Positions 8,814 through 17,467 of a stretch of 64,000 bases of DNA are shown here, in pieces; the first letter of the stretch is position 1, and each line of letters opens with the position of its first letter. Source of the DNA: Stentor coeruleus (taxonomy: Eukaryota; Ciliophora; Heterotrichea; Heterotrichida; Stentoridae); contig MPUH01000157.1 in the NCBI GenBank assembly GCA_001970955.1, positions 29,095 through 93,094 of the forward strand, written 5' to 3'. Both the position numbers and the translations under genes were made by a program. Under the pieces are notes generated by a model that was not told where the DNA came from, did not search any database, and was given only the letters and a program-made list of their open reading frames with translations.

Positions 8814-11800
8814 ATGTCCGAGAACGGTCTAAAGTCTTTAGGCGCTTTCCTTATGCAAAGAGACAAAATCCCAAAAGCTCAAGATGACATAGCATCTAAT
8901 CTTGATGAGTTATTCAGTAATCCAGGCTGTTTATCTTATGTAGCTGAGTTAAAAAAAGCAATATTACATATTGAGAGGCTGAGCCCAAAAGAAATTACAA
9001 CTCCATTCAAAGGGAACTGTTTAGAAATATCAGAATCAGGGAAATACTTTATTTTTGGTAGTATAGAAGGGCGAATTGCAGTTGTAGACAAAGATAATAA
9101 AGAAATAATCCAAGACATCTCTCTTGAAGGTGGAAGCATACATTCAATAGTCATATTTAAAGGGGATAAGTATTTTATTTCAGCAGGGCAAGATGGGATT
9201 ATAAGAAAATTTGACTTCAAAACCTTTGAACTTGTACAAAGTTTTGCTGGTCATGAAAAAGAGATCAACAAATTAGCACTTTCTGCTGATGAAGAGGAAA
9301 TTTTTTCAGCTAGTGACGATTGTACAGTGCGCTCTTGGGATAAAAGTGGGAATTGCAAGATTTTATATTCACATGAAAAAGCTGTGTTAAGTTTAGACCG
9401 AAGTAAAGATGGGTCGATTTTGGTTTCTGGAGGTTCAGACAAAAAAATCCAGTTCTACAACTTGATTAAAGGTGAAGTTTTTACTGTGCTTAATGAGTTT
9501 ACATCTAGTGTTTGGGCAGTAAAGCTTTCTGATAACTTGAAATTCTTCGCTGCTGGTGATAGCAACGCAGTGTTAAAAGTTTGGGACTATGAATCAATGA
9601 CTCTTACAAAAACCCTGTCTGGTCATACAAAACGTATTTCGCATTTGGAATTCAATCATACAGAGACAATTCTTGTATCTTCAAGTAATGATACAACTAT
9701 TCGTATATGGAGTACAATTGAAGATAAAGATGAAATTATTTTAACTGGACATACAGACTGGGTTAAAGCATTCAAAATCTCAGCAGACCAAAAATGCATT
9801 TATTCCATAGCTGAGAATTTCAAAATCATGACTTGGTACTTCCCAATTTTTGATAACTCTTGTAGAAAAAGACAGCATAATTCAATTATAAGATTTATGT
9901 GTTATTCAAGGGTATTAAATGCTTTATATACTGCTGATTCTAAAGAGATTAAAGTTTGGGATATAAAAACTAGAACTGTAACAAAAACTTTTAATCTGAC
10001 CCATGAGCTTTCTGCTTTATGTGTAAACAGCGATGGGCAGTCTTTAATTGCAGCATATACAAACTTAGAGATACATTTTTGGAATGTAGATGATGTAGTT
10101 AGTCAGGTAAAACTCAAACATCCTTCAATAGTTAAGATTATAGCAGCAAGTCAGGACCATAGTATTTTGGTTGTAGGAGATGCGAATTTTAGAGTGACAA
10201 TTTATAATAAGAAAACTTTTGACTGTTTACAAGTTTATAGAAGGCATAATAGTGTAGTTAATGCACTTAGTTTTGGAAAACCAGATGATGGAGAAAATAA
10301 AATGCTTATATCTGGTGGTGCAGATAATCTGATTTTTATATACAGACTTAGAACTAATAGAAGTGTGAAATTTGCAGGACATATCGCTCCGGTTACTGCT
10401 GTTGGGGTATCGAGGAATAATGATTTACTTATTTCAGGAGATGAAACAGGTAGCTTTAAAATATGGCATATTCGAAAAGAAGTATGCATTAAGACTTTAA
10501 ATACTCATACTGAGAGGATTACTGGGATTTATTTTAATGAGAACTCAAAGTACTTTTGGATTTCTTCGATGGACTGCAGCTTGTCTTTGTGGAATTCTAC
10601 ATCTTTTTCGGAAGTTACTCATTTCTGCACGAAAGCACCTATTTCTATGTTGTGTTTTACACAAGGAGAAAAAGATATTGTTACAGTTGAAAATGATGAA
10701 TTGCATTTCTTGCCAACAATCCTTGGGGGAAATAAATTTGCTATATATGGGCCAGGCAGAGAGTATTACTCATTTATGAAGTATCTTTTGCACATCTGTG
10801 AAGGTAATGAATTACCTCACGACCCCACAATGGACAAGTGGATGATCGCTCCTTTTGAATTTAACGCCTTGCATTTTTATGCTTATTTCAACCTCCCAGT
10901 CCATTTAAAGCAAGCTCTAGACTGCAGCAGTCCTTTTTACTTTTCAAAATCTGCTTATAGTCCATTACAAATTGCAATTCAAAGAAACTTCCGTGACTGC
11001 ATCAACGCGATTATCAAAAATATCAGACTTAAAGTTCAAGAAGACCCTTATTCAGTCGGTTATCTCGAAGACTCTATAATAAAACTCAATGAAATCGGTT
11101 TTAGAGGTCTTGATGAGTTTTACAATGCAATATTTTTCAGCACTTACGATAAGCTTCTACCTAAATTCTGTGATGAAAGAGTTCAATTGCCAATAGTAAT
11201 CCAAGCAAGATCACTTGGGCCTCAAGCAAAAGACTTTTTCAATGAAGAAGACATCACAAATGTAGGAACTGCTCTAACATTTATTCAAAGTGCACTCAAA
11301 GTTGATGTCGTCATTGGTTCCCGAGGGTCAATTAGCTTCCTCGAAAGTTTAATCAGTAGTCCTAATACTGAGATTTTCAAAACTCAATTCATAAGAGAAC
11401 TTGTCTTATTTAAATGGAAATATGTCAAGTGGTTTTTGATTCCTCAAGCTTGTGTTTATTGCATTTATATGCTAGTTTTATCTTATTTCCTTATATTCCA
11501 AGATGGTGAATACAAAAGTAATCCTACAACTGTGATTATATTGTTTATCCTGAATATAATGCTCACTTCTTATGAACTTTTCCAAATGGCTCTTACAAAG
11601 TCTATGTATTTACAGGATGTATGGAATTATATTGATATGGCTAGGATTATTCTTTGTTTCCTTTACATATCTTTAGTTTGGAATGATTATGTTGAAAGCA
11701 TATGTAAACAAGTCCTTGTTTCTGTAACATTTGCATCAATGCTCAGAGGAATCAGTTATTTTAGACTTTTTGATGATACAAGGTATATGATCAACTTACT

Positions 11801-12395
11801 CAGTGAGGTTTTTAGCGATATGATATCTTTTCTCATCCTCCTTACATATTCAACTTACTCTTTCGCACTTATTTATTTTATCATGGTTAATAATTTAGGA
11901 ACTCCTCAAACTTTTAGTTATTATGTATCACAAGCTTATCTTTTGAATTTGGGAGACTTTTCAGTTGATAACTATGGAGCTTTTGAATGGCTTATTTTCT
12001 TTTTCGCTTCAGTTATTAATCCATTGATTATGCTGAATCTTCTTATTTCAATTATGGGAGATACTTATAGTAGAGTACAAACTGAACAAGAAATTGCTGA
12101 TATGAAAGAACTTACAGAAATGGTTATTGAAGGTGAGTATTTGTTGTTTTGTAGAAGAACTCATGGGAAAAAAACTTATTTGCAGATTTGTCGGGAAGAA
12201 GAGGCTACTAATCCTGTAACAAGTCCTGATGAAAAGATAACAAAGATTAAAACACGAGTTAAGAGTATTAGAGAACTTATGAATGCAACATTTGATGAGT
12301 CTAAAAATGAGTTGAGAGATGCGGTAGAAGGATTGAATAGCAAGATGGATGAGATGACTACATTGATTGAACAGATCAGTTTGACTCAGGAATAG
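8814..12395 (+). CDS. WD40-repeat / TRP-like ion channel fusion
   Basis: The protein has 1193 residues. Residues 65-620 hold about a dozen WD40 repeats, enough for two beta-propellers, with repeated GH...V...S.S.D..I..W patterns. A linker with an ankyrin-like stretch (about 690-740) leads to a six-helix channel domain at about 864-1085. Four hydrophobic helices are followed by S5 (FLILLTYSTYSFALIYFIM), a pore loop with filter-like NLGDF (about 1043-1050), and S6 (FFFASVINPLIMLNLLISIMGD). The pore G-D and S6 N-L-L-I-S-I-M resemble TRP channels. S4 lacks a regular arginine ladder, so strong voltage gating is unlikely. A coiled coil ends the protein. It is probably a cation channel of the plasma or ciliary membrane with a propeller sensor or scaffold. 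All stop codons and the frame are clean, so the fusion is not an assembly artefact. Confidence 0.8.
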   Translation: MSENGLKSLGAFLMQRDKIPKAQDDIASNLDELFSNPGCLSYVAELKKAILHIERLSPKEITTPFKGNCLEISESGKYFIFGSIEGRIAVVDKDNKEIIQDISLEGGSIHSIVIFKGDKYFISAGQDGIIRKFDFKTFELVQSFAGHEKEINKLALSADEEEIFSASDDCTVRSWDKSGNCKILYSHEKAVLSLDRSKDGSILVSGGSDKKIQFYNLIKGEVFTVLNEFTSSVWAVKLSDNLKFFAAGDSNAVLKVWDYESMTLTKTLSGHTKRISHLEFNHTETILVSSSNDTTIRIWSTIEDKDEIILTGHTDWVKAFKISADQKCIYSIAENFKIMTWYFPIFDNSCRKRQHNSIIRFMCYSRVLNALYTADSKEIKVWDIKTRTVTKTFNLTHELSALCVNSDGQSLIAAYTNLEIHFWNVDDVVSQVKLKHPSIVKIIAASQDHSILVVGDANFRVTIYNKKTFDCLQVYRRHNSVVNALSFGKPDDGENKMLISGGADNLIFIYRLRTNRSVKFAGHIAPVTAVGVSRNNDLLISGDETGSFKIWHIRKEVCIKTLNTHTERITGIYFNENSKYFWISSMDCSLSLWNSTSFSEVTHFCTKAPISMLCFTQGEKDIVTVENDELHFLPTILGGNKFAIYGPGREYYSFMKYLLHICEGNELPHDPTMDKWMIAPFEFNALHFYAYFNLPVHLKQALDCSSPFYFSKSAYSPLQIAIQRNFRDCINAIIKNIRLKVQEDPYSVGYLEDSIIKLNEIGFRGLDEFYNAIFFSTYDKLLPKFCDERVQLPIVIQARSLGPQAKDFFNEEDITNVGTALTFIQSALKVDVVIGSRGSISFLESLISSPNTEIFKTQFIRELVLFKWKYVKWFLIPQACVYCIYMLVLSYFLIFQDGEYKSNPTTVIILFILNIMLTSYELFQMALTKSMYLQDVWNYIDMARIILCFLYISLVWNDYVESICKQVLVSVTFASMLRGISYFRLFDDTRYMINLLSEVFSDMISFLILLTYSTYSFALIYFIMVNNLGTPQTFSYYVSQAYLLNLGDFSVDNYGAFEWLIFFFASVINPLIMLNLLISIMGDTYSRVQTEQEIADMKELTEMVIEGEYLLFCRRTHGKKTYLQICREEEATNPVTSPDEKITKIKTRVKSIRELMNATFDESKNELRDAVEGLNSKMDEMTTLIEQISLTQE

Positions 12396-13078
12396 GTAAT
12401 AATTTATTAGTAGTTAATATATTGCTTTAATGGATTTATGGGTTAAATAGTTTTTTTTTTGAGAGTTTTATTTTTGTTATGTTTTAGTTATTGAACTTCA
12501 GTTTTATTTGAGGCTTTTTTATTGAAGCAGTTATGGATTTATTTTTAATTATTGGTATTTTGATTTGATATATGAATATAGTGGAAACTGGAATTTATTG
12601 TGGTGTGAAATCATTTTTTTTTTTATTTGTTATGAATATTGTTGAATATGATATATAATTTTCTATATGTATTAGTATATATAAACGTGATACTGGCTAA
12701 TAAAATATAGATTTTTATAGTTTTTATGAAATGATTGCAGTGTTTATGATATAAAATTATGATTTATTGGTTTGAAAATTTTGAGTTATTTCTCATCTTT
12801 ATGCTAGATTAAACTCATGATGCTATAAATAAACTATAAGATTCATCTTATTTAATTATGTGATATTTCAATAATCACATAATAGTCTCAATAAAAAGAG
12901 CATAACAGACAATAATCATCTAATTAAATTTACAATTTTCCCCTCTATCTAAGCTTTTTCTACACAAAGCCAAGCCAAATTCTCTCTTAAATTATTCTCA
13001 TCTCAAAAAATCAATAACCTACACTTCGTTTAAGTACCATTCTTATTCAAATCTTATATAAAAAAGTGAATTTAAACA
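12396..13078. other. Intergenic with G/T-rich then C/A-rich halves
   Basis: 683 bp between two plus-strand genes. The first 400 bp (downstream flank) is G/T-rich and C-poor; the last 280 bp (upstream flank) is C/A-rich and G-poor. No gene or RNA was recognised. Confidence 0.5.
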
Positions 13079-16000
13079 ATGCATGAAGAAAGTTTTAGTA
13101 TCGAATGCAACCAGTCATTTCCAAACACAGACTTCCAAGACCAAAGAATATCTTTAGCCAATCGTGATTACACGCCAATTCCTTGCAAAGTTTTAGGGCG
13201 AAAAATAAACAGCATTGCAATGTTAATGGGTAATCAAGAGAGCGCATGCAAGTATCCTCTTCCTGTTCAAGTATCAGCATGCAAATCTAAAAAGTATAGC
13301 AAAAGACATCTCCAGGATATTTCAAACAAGCCCGGCTCAAGCAACACAAAGCAAAGATTTAAGTCCAAGACTCCAGAACCACACAAGACTTATACACCTA
13401 AGCCACATGCTGAATCTAAAAAAGTAAGCATACAAAAACCAGTAAAAAAAGCTACAACAACTGTGGTTTTATCCAAATCAGTGCAAAAAAAGACCAAAAT
13501 TTCTATTGAAATCCCGCTGAGTATCAAGGAAAACTCAGTAGTTAAGAAAAGTATCAACTTGATTGTAATGCAGACACTTAAAAAGCAACATATTAAAAAA
13601 AAACAAGCGGAAAAGTCAAAGAACGAAGAAAAAGAGCGCCAGAACATGATGAAAAAACAGCTGGCAGAATTGAATCACCAGACACGATTTGAGAACTTTA
13701 ACAGGTTTAAACAGGAAAAATTCACCCCAAAGTATCCTTGGGGGATTGATGAAAGGAGGATTACTAGACAGAATGATGTGAAAATATTAAAAGAAGCTGA
13801 AGAAATAAGGAAAAAACGTAGGGAAGAACGAGAAAGGTCTAAAAGTGCAGGAAAAGGTCGTATTGGTTTGGATGTTCTTAAGCTGAAAAAAGAACATTTA
13901 AAACCTCAAGAAGAAGAAAGTGTTGTAAAGAAACCAAATAGGGAAAAGAATAAGTCAATAGTCCAATACATGAAAAAACAAAAAAAGTTAAGACGAAAAA
14001 GTAAAGAGCTCCAGCAAGAAAGAGCACGTGAAGATGAGAATAAGCGCCTTTTGCAGCTGTTAGAGCTAGAAAAAATTACAAGAAAGCCAGCGAAAAGACA
14101 TAAGAGCAATAAAATATCAAGGAAAAGACCGATAAAAAAACAGGAATGGATTGAAGAAAGTCAAATTGCCGACTCAGAAGATGGCGAAGTTATGAAAATC
14201 CTCCATGGGGTAAGGTCGAAAACCCCAGATAGCTATGAAGTTAACCCACACATAACAAGTTTTGATGTTAAAAGAAGCGGCAGGGAATGCGTTGTTTTTG
14301 GGGTTTTTCCAGATGTAGATTTACTAGAAAACAAAGGCAATGGGACACAAATAGTAAATGATATTGTGTCTAAAAGGCATAAAAATGAAGAGTCTCTACC
14401 TCAAGCTTGTATAACTATGCCTTTAGCTGATATTAAAGCAACTTATTCTGTAATTCCAACTGAAGAAGAATACAAAGAAAGCACAAGTTCAGATATTTCA
14501 AAAAGAAAAGAAGAGATTAGGAAGAAACTTTCTGAGCTGAGAACAAGAGTTGATAAGGCTAAAAACCCGAAATCTGAAGACTTAGATGATAAACGTACTA
14601 GGGCTGCTGTGAAAATCCAAGCTTGGGTTCGAGGCTTTCTTACAAGACTTGCCCTTCATGAGTATTTTAATGAAAACACTCATTCTGCTGATTATTGGGA
14701 CTTAGAAAACAACGAGTTTGAAGAATCAAGTCATAATTCTTATGAAGACTCTGAAGTAAAAAGAATTATGAAACAAAAAGCTTCTTCTAGTTCAGCTACA
14801 AACAGCCGTAACGAACATAGGAATATGGACCGAATAGCAAAAAAACAGCAAGAACTAGAAAAAATACTAAAATCACAGTCTGAATGGAGAGAAGTTCAGA
14901 AACAAAAACTTGCTATGCTTAAAAATAAAGATTTAGAAGACATGAGGATGCTAGCTAAAAAAGTTGGCTCAGAAGAGATGCTTATGAAATATTTTGTAGA
15001 GATTATTGAAAGGAGGTATTTAAATATCAGTCAAATTTTCGATGAAAATGTTGAAGCTGTTGCATCAGCTCTTCAGCAAGCTATTGAAGATGATAACACT
15101 GAAAGCTTGCTACATACACTAGAAAGACAAGAGAATTTCGCTAGTGAGATGTTCCAGAATTTAGAAAAAAATGAAGAAATGGATGAATTAATGAAACTTA
15201 AACACAATATTGACTTCAATAACATATGGAGTTATTCTGAAAATGAAGAACAAAGTGTGAGGATAAGTGAGTTAGATTATGCTTTTAATACCCGAAGAAG
15301 TATTCAGAACTCAAGTAATTCTTCAGAATTGATATTAGAAAGTGTTCATTTCCCAAAAGCCCCAAAAAGCATGGAGGGTGTTATTCAAAGCTCAGATCCA
15401 GAGCAATGTTTATTTGCGGATGATCTTGTAATTAAAGTACAGGATTTTGTATGTAATGAAGCATATACAGAAGCAATATCTGAGGTTTGGGATGTTTTAT
15501 TAACATGTTCAGCTTTTATAAATGATGTAGCTGAAAGAATCCTTGGCAAAGTTCTAAGCCAAGAGTCAGAATTCCTAGGATCTTTTGATATGTTTATGTT
15601 AAAGCCAAGCCCAATAGAAAAAAAACAAGAACATCGGGGAGTTGGTGATATACCTTTACTTGAACTTAGGCCTTTTAGACCTATAGGAATAGACATGAAC
15701 GAGGAATATCTTTTAAATTATCTCAGCAGACTGTTTGATTATTTAAGTCCAAATGCTCAAAACATCGAAAATACATTGAATACATCTCATACTTTTGAGC
15801 CACTTGATATGCTTGGGATGATGCAAGATGCAGAAATCGGAGTGATAATTGAAAAAAAACCTATTATAAGAGTCCTCCCTCTGAATTTTTATATAGAACT
15901 AGAGAAAGATTCAACTGAAATAACACCTTTGCAAGAAGCCCAACTTATTCACAATAAGCTCATTTTTGATGTTGTCAATGAAACACTATTCGCTAAAACT

Positions 16001-16354
16001 CGCAAGTCTGACCCTTATCCTTGGAGTTTTGACACAAGAGCTATTTCCCATAAGCCTGTGGTTTTAACTAACATAATAACTGAAGTCATTGAAGAAGTCA
16101 AGCAATTAAACAAAATCAGAGCTGGAAAAGTTCCTAAAATTGAGTTTATAAGCAACTCAGATGATTCAGAAGAAGACATAGTTCAACAGCTTCGTGAAGA
16201 ACAACTTTCATGTATTCTAGCTATGGAAATCATTGCCCAAGAAACCACTTGGATAAACTATGAATTTGAAGAAACCCAAGTCAAGTTAGATCTAGCAGAC
16301 ATGACTCTTGAAGAACTTGTAGAAGAAACCATCAAAGTGCTTGAAACCCTATAA
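13079..16354 (+). CDS. Large IQ-motif centrosomal-type protein, possibly CEP350-like
   Basis: The protein has 1091 residues. The N-terminal 370 are basic, Lys/Glu/Arg-rich, with disordered and coiled-coil stretches. An IQ calmodulin-binding motif (AAVKIQAWVRGFLTRLA) sits at about 506-525. A second coiled coil (about 590-640) follows. The last 250 residues are folded-looking and acidic and end in a helix rich in L-E-E-L-V-E-E-T, as in the DUF4378 domain at the end of CEP350 and plant TRM proteins. That assignment rests on pattern only. CEP350-type proteins anchor microtubules at centrioles and basal bodies, which suits this gene's neighbours CEP104 and SAS-6. Lys-rich segments such as RKKREE could bind microtubules. 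The start is the first ATG after a G-poor upstream flank. Confidence 0.6.
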   Translation: MHEESFSIECNQSFPNTDFQDQRISLANRDYTPIPCKVLGRKINSIAMLMGNQESACKYPLPVQVSACKSKKYSKRHLQDISNKPGSSNTKQRFKSKTPEPHKTYTPKPHAESKKVSIQKPVKKATTTVVLSKSVQKKTKISIEIPLSIKENSVVKKSINLIVMQTLKKQHIKKKQAEKSKNEEKERQNMMKKQLAELNHQTRFENFNRFKQEKFTPKYPWGIDERRITRQNDVKILKEAEEIRKKRREERERSKSAGKGRIGLDVLKLKKEHLKPQEEESVVKKPNREKNKSIVQYMKKQKKLRRKSKELQQERAREDENKRLLQLLELEKITRKPAKRHKSNKISRKRPIKKQEWIEESQIADSEDGEVMKILHGVRSKTPDSYEVNPHITSFDVKRSGRECVVFGVFPDVDLLENKGNGTQIVNDIVSKRHKNEESLPQACITMPLADIKATYSVIPTEEEYKESTSSDISKRKEEIRKKLSELRTRVDKAKNPKSEDLDDKRTRAAVKIQAWVRGFLTRLALHEYFNENTHSADYWDLENNEFEESSHNSYEDSEVKRIMKQKASSSSATNSRNEHRNMDRIAKKQQELEKILKSQSEWREVQKQKLAMLKNKDLEDMRMLAKKVGSEEMLMKYFVEIIERRYLNISQIFDENVEAVASALQQAIEDDNTESLLHTLERQENFASEMFQNLEKNEEMDELMKLKHNIDFNNIWSYSENEEQSVRISELDYAFNTRRSIQNSSNSSELILESVHFPKAPKSMEGVIQSSDPEQCLFADDLVIKVQDFVCNEAYTEAISEVWDVLLTCSAFINDVAERILGKVLSQESEFLGSFDMFMLKPSPIEKKQEHRGVGDIPLLELRPFRPIGIDMNEEYLLNYLSRLFDYLSPNAQNIENTLNTSHTFEPLDMLGMMQDAEIGVIIEKKPIIRVLPLNFYIELEKDSTEITPLQEAQLIHNKLIFDVVNETLFAKTRKSDPYPWSFDTRAISHKPVVLTNIITEVIEEVKQLNKIRAGKVPKIEFISNSDDSEEDIVQQLREEQLSCILAMEIIAQETTWINYEFEETQVKLDLADMTLEELVEETIKVLETL

Positions 16355-16414
16355 CTAAAACCATAAATTAACTTTTAATCCATAAATTTAGCTTCATCTG
16401 CTAGAAAAAGAAGC

Positions 16415-17116
16415 TTAAGTATATATATTATTCTTTATAAAAAGCTCTCTATAATCTTTTTCACTAGTCTCTGGTTGCTGAATGCAGGACTTATCGAGTA
16501 AGTCAAAGATTTCTTGAGGGAAATGCTCACTGATTTCAGTGGTCGTAAATTTATGCAAGTTCATTTCAGCAAGAACATGAGAGTCGCTGAGTATTGTAAA
16601 AGGACATGATGATGTTACTAACACCGAATCTTCGGAAAACTGCATACTAGGCTTATTTTTTCCACTTACAACAAGACAAGGCAATTCTACTATAGCTGAC
16701 TTGTCTATGATTTCTTGGTTTCTTCTAATGAGTTTGTGTAATGCAACAAACTGCATTAGATTTTCTCCAAGATGTTTCCTTTTTTCTTCAATGTCTTTTG
16801 TTTTCTGTGAAATTTTTTGATGTAGCTGGCTTAAGTCTTCTTTATCGACCAAGCCTCGGTATTTGATTTCATTGCGATTTTTTGATATGATTGATAAGGC
16901 ATGGAGAACGTTTAGGGCGTCGTAGACCCTTCGTTGTATGTTCTTAAACTCGGAGTCAAATGCGTCGTTGGGAAAACCGTGTATTATATCACGAGCAATC
17001 TGATTTCCTGTTGTTTTGTCAGTTGATCTGACATGCTCAAGGACTTGCCGACTTAGGTTGATGAGCTTTTTGTTTCTGTCCTGGAGCGGGGATCTCATAT
17101 TGGGTGAATCATTCAT
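16415..17116 (-). CDS. DP transcription factor (E2F dimerisation partner)
   Basis: The protein has 233 residues. Residues 15-95 form the winged-helix DNA-binding domain of the DP subfamily. The diagnostic stretch is NIQRRVYDALNVLHAL then IISKNRNEIKYRGL, where DP proteins have N-I-R-R-R-V-Y-D-A-L-N-V-L. The leucine-rich helix that follows (about 98-150) is the dimerisation region, and a beta-rich part completes the coiled-coil/marked-box module. DP proteins pair with E2F to control S-phase genes in the nucleus. The protein is shorter than animal TFDP1, lacking the long N-terminal region and acidic tail, as is common in protists. No E2F gene is in the window. The stop codon lies 60 bp from the convergent end of the upstream plus-strand gene. 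Confidence 0.9.
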   Translation of the reverse strand: MNDSPNMRSPLQDRNKKLINLSRQVLEHVRSTDKTTGNQIARDIIHGFPNDAFDSEFKNIQRRVYDALNVLHALSIISKNRNEIKYRGLVDKEDLSQLHQKISQKTKDIEEKRKHLGENLMQFVALHKLIRRNQEIIDKSAIVELPCLVVSGKNKPSMQFSEDSVLVTSSCPFTILSDSHVLAEMNLHKFTTTEISEHFPQEIFDLLDKSCIQQPETSEKDYRELFIKNNIYT

Positions 17117-17304
17117 ACTATACCGCCTTATAATTAGGAAATCCTTTTAAAGAAATTTTTAGAGAGGGTTGAGAGAGATATTGAAAATGTGAGATTTAAT
17201 AAGGATTATGTTCTATATACCTTTATTAATCTTTAATTTATCACCAATAACTTAAAATTATTTAATACTGCAACTTAAATTTTCTAAAATTTCCATGAAT
17301 CTCC

Positions 17305-17467
17305 CAATTAAGAGTTATTTTAATAGTTACTCCTATCATTATTCGGACAACCTTCAGTAAGTATATGTTTCATCCAGCCATTCTGNCAATTAAGAGTTAT
17401 TTTAATAGTTACTCCTATCATTATTCGGACAACCTTCAGTAAGTATATGTTTCATCCAGCCATTCTG
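17305..17467. repeat. 81-bp exact duplication flanking a single N (contig join)
   Basis: Bases 17305-17385 and 17387-17467 are the same 81-bp sequence on either side of one N at 17386. The right copy contains the end of the CEP104 gene and the left copy is an orphan of it. This is what two overlapping contig ends look like when a scaffolder joins them without merging. Confidence 0.9.
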
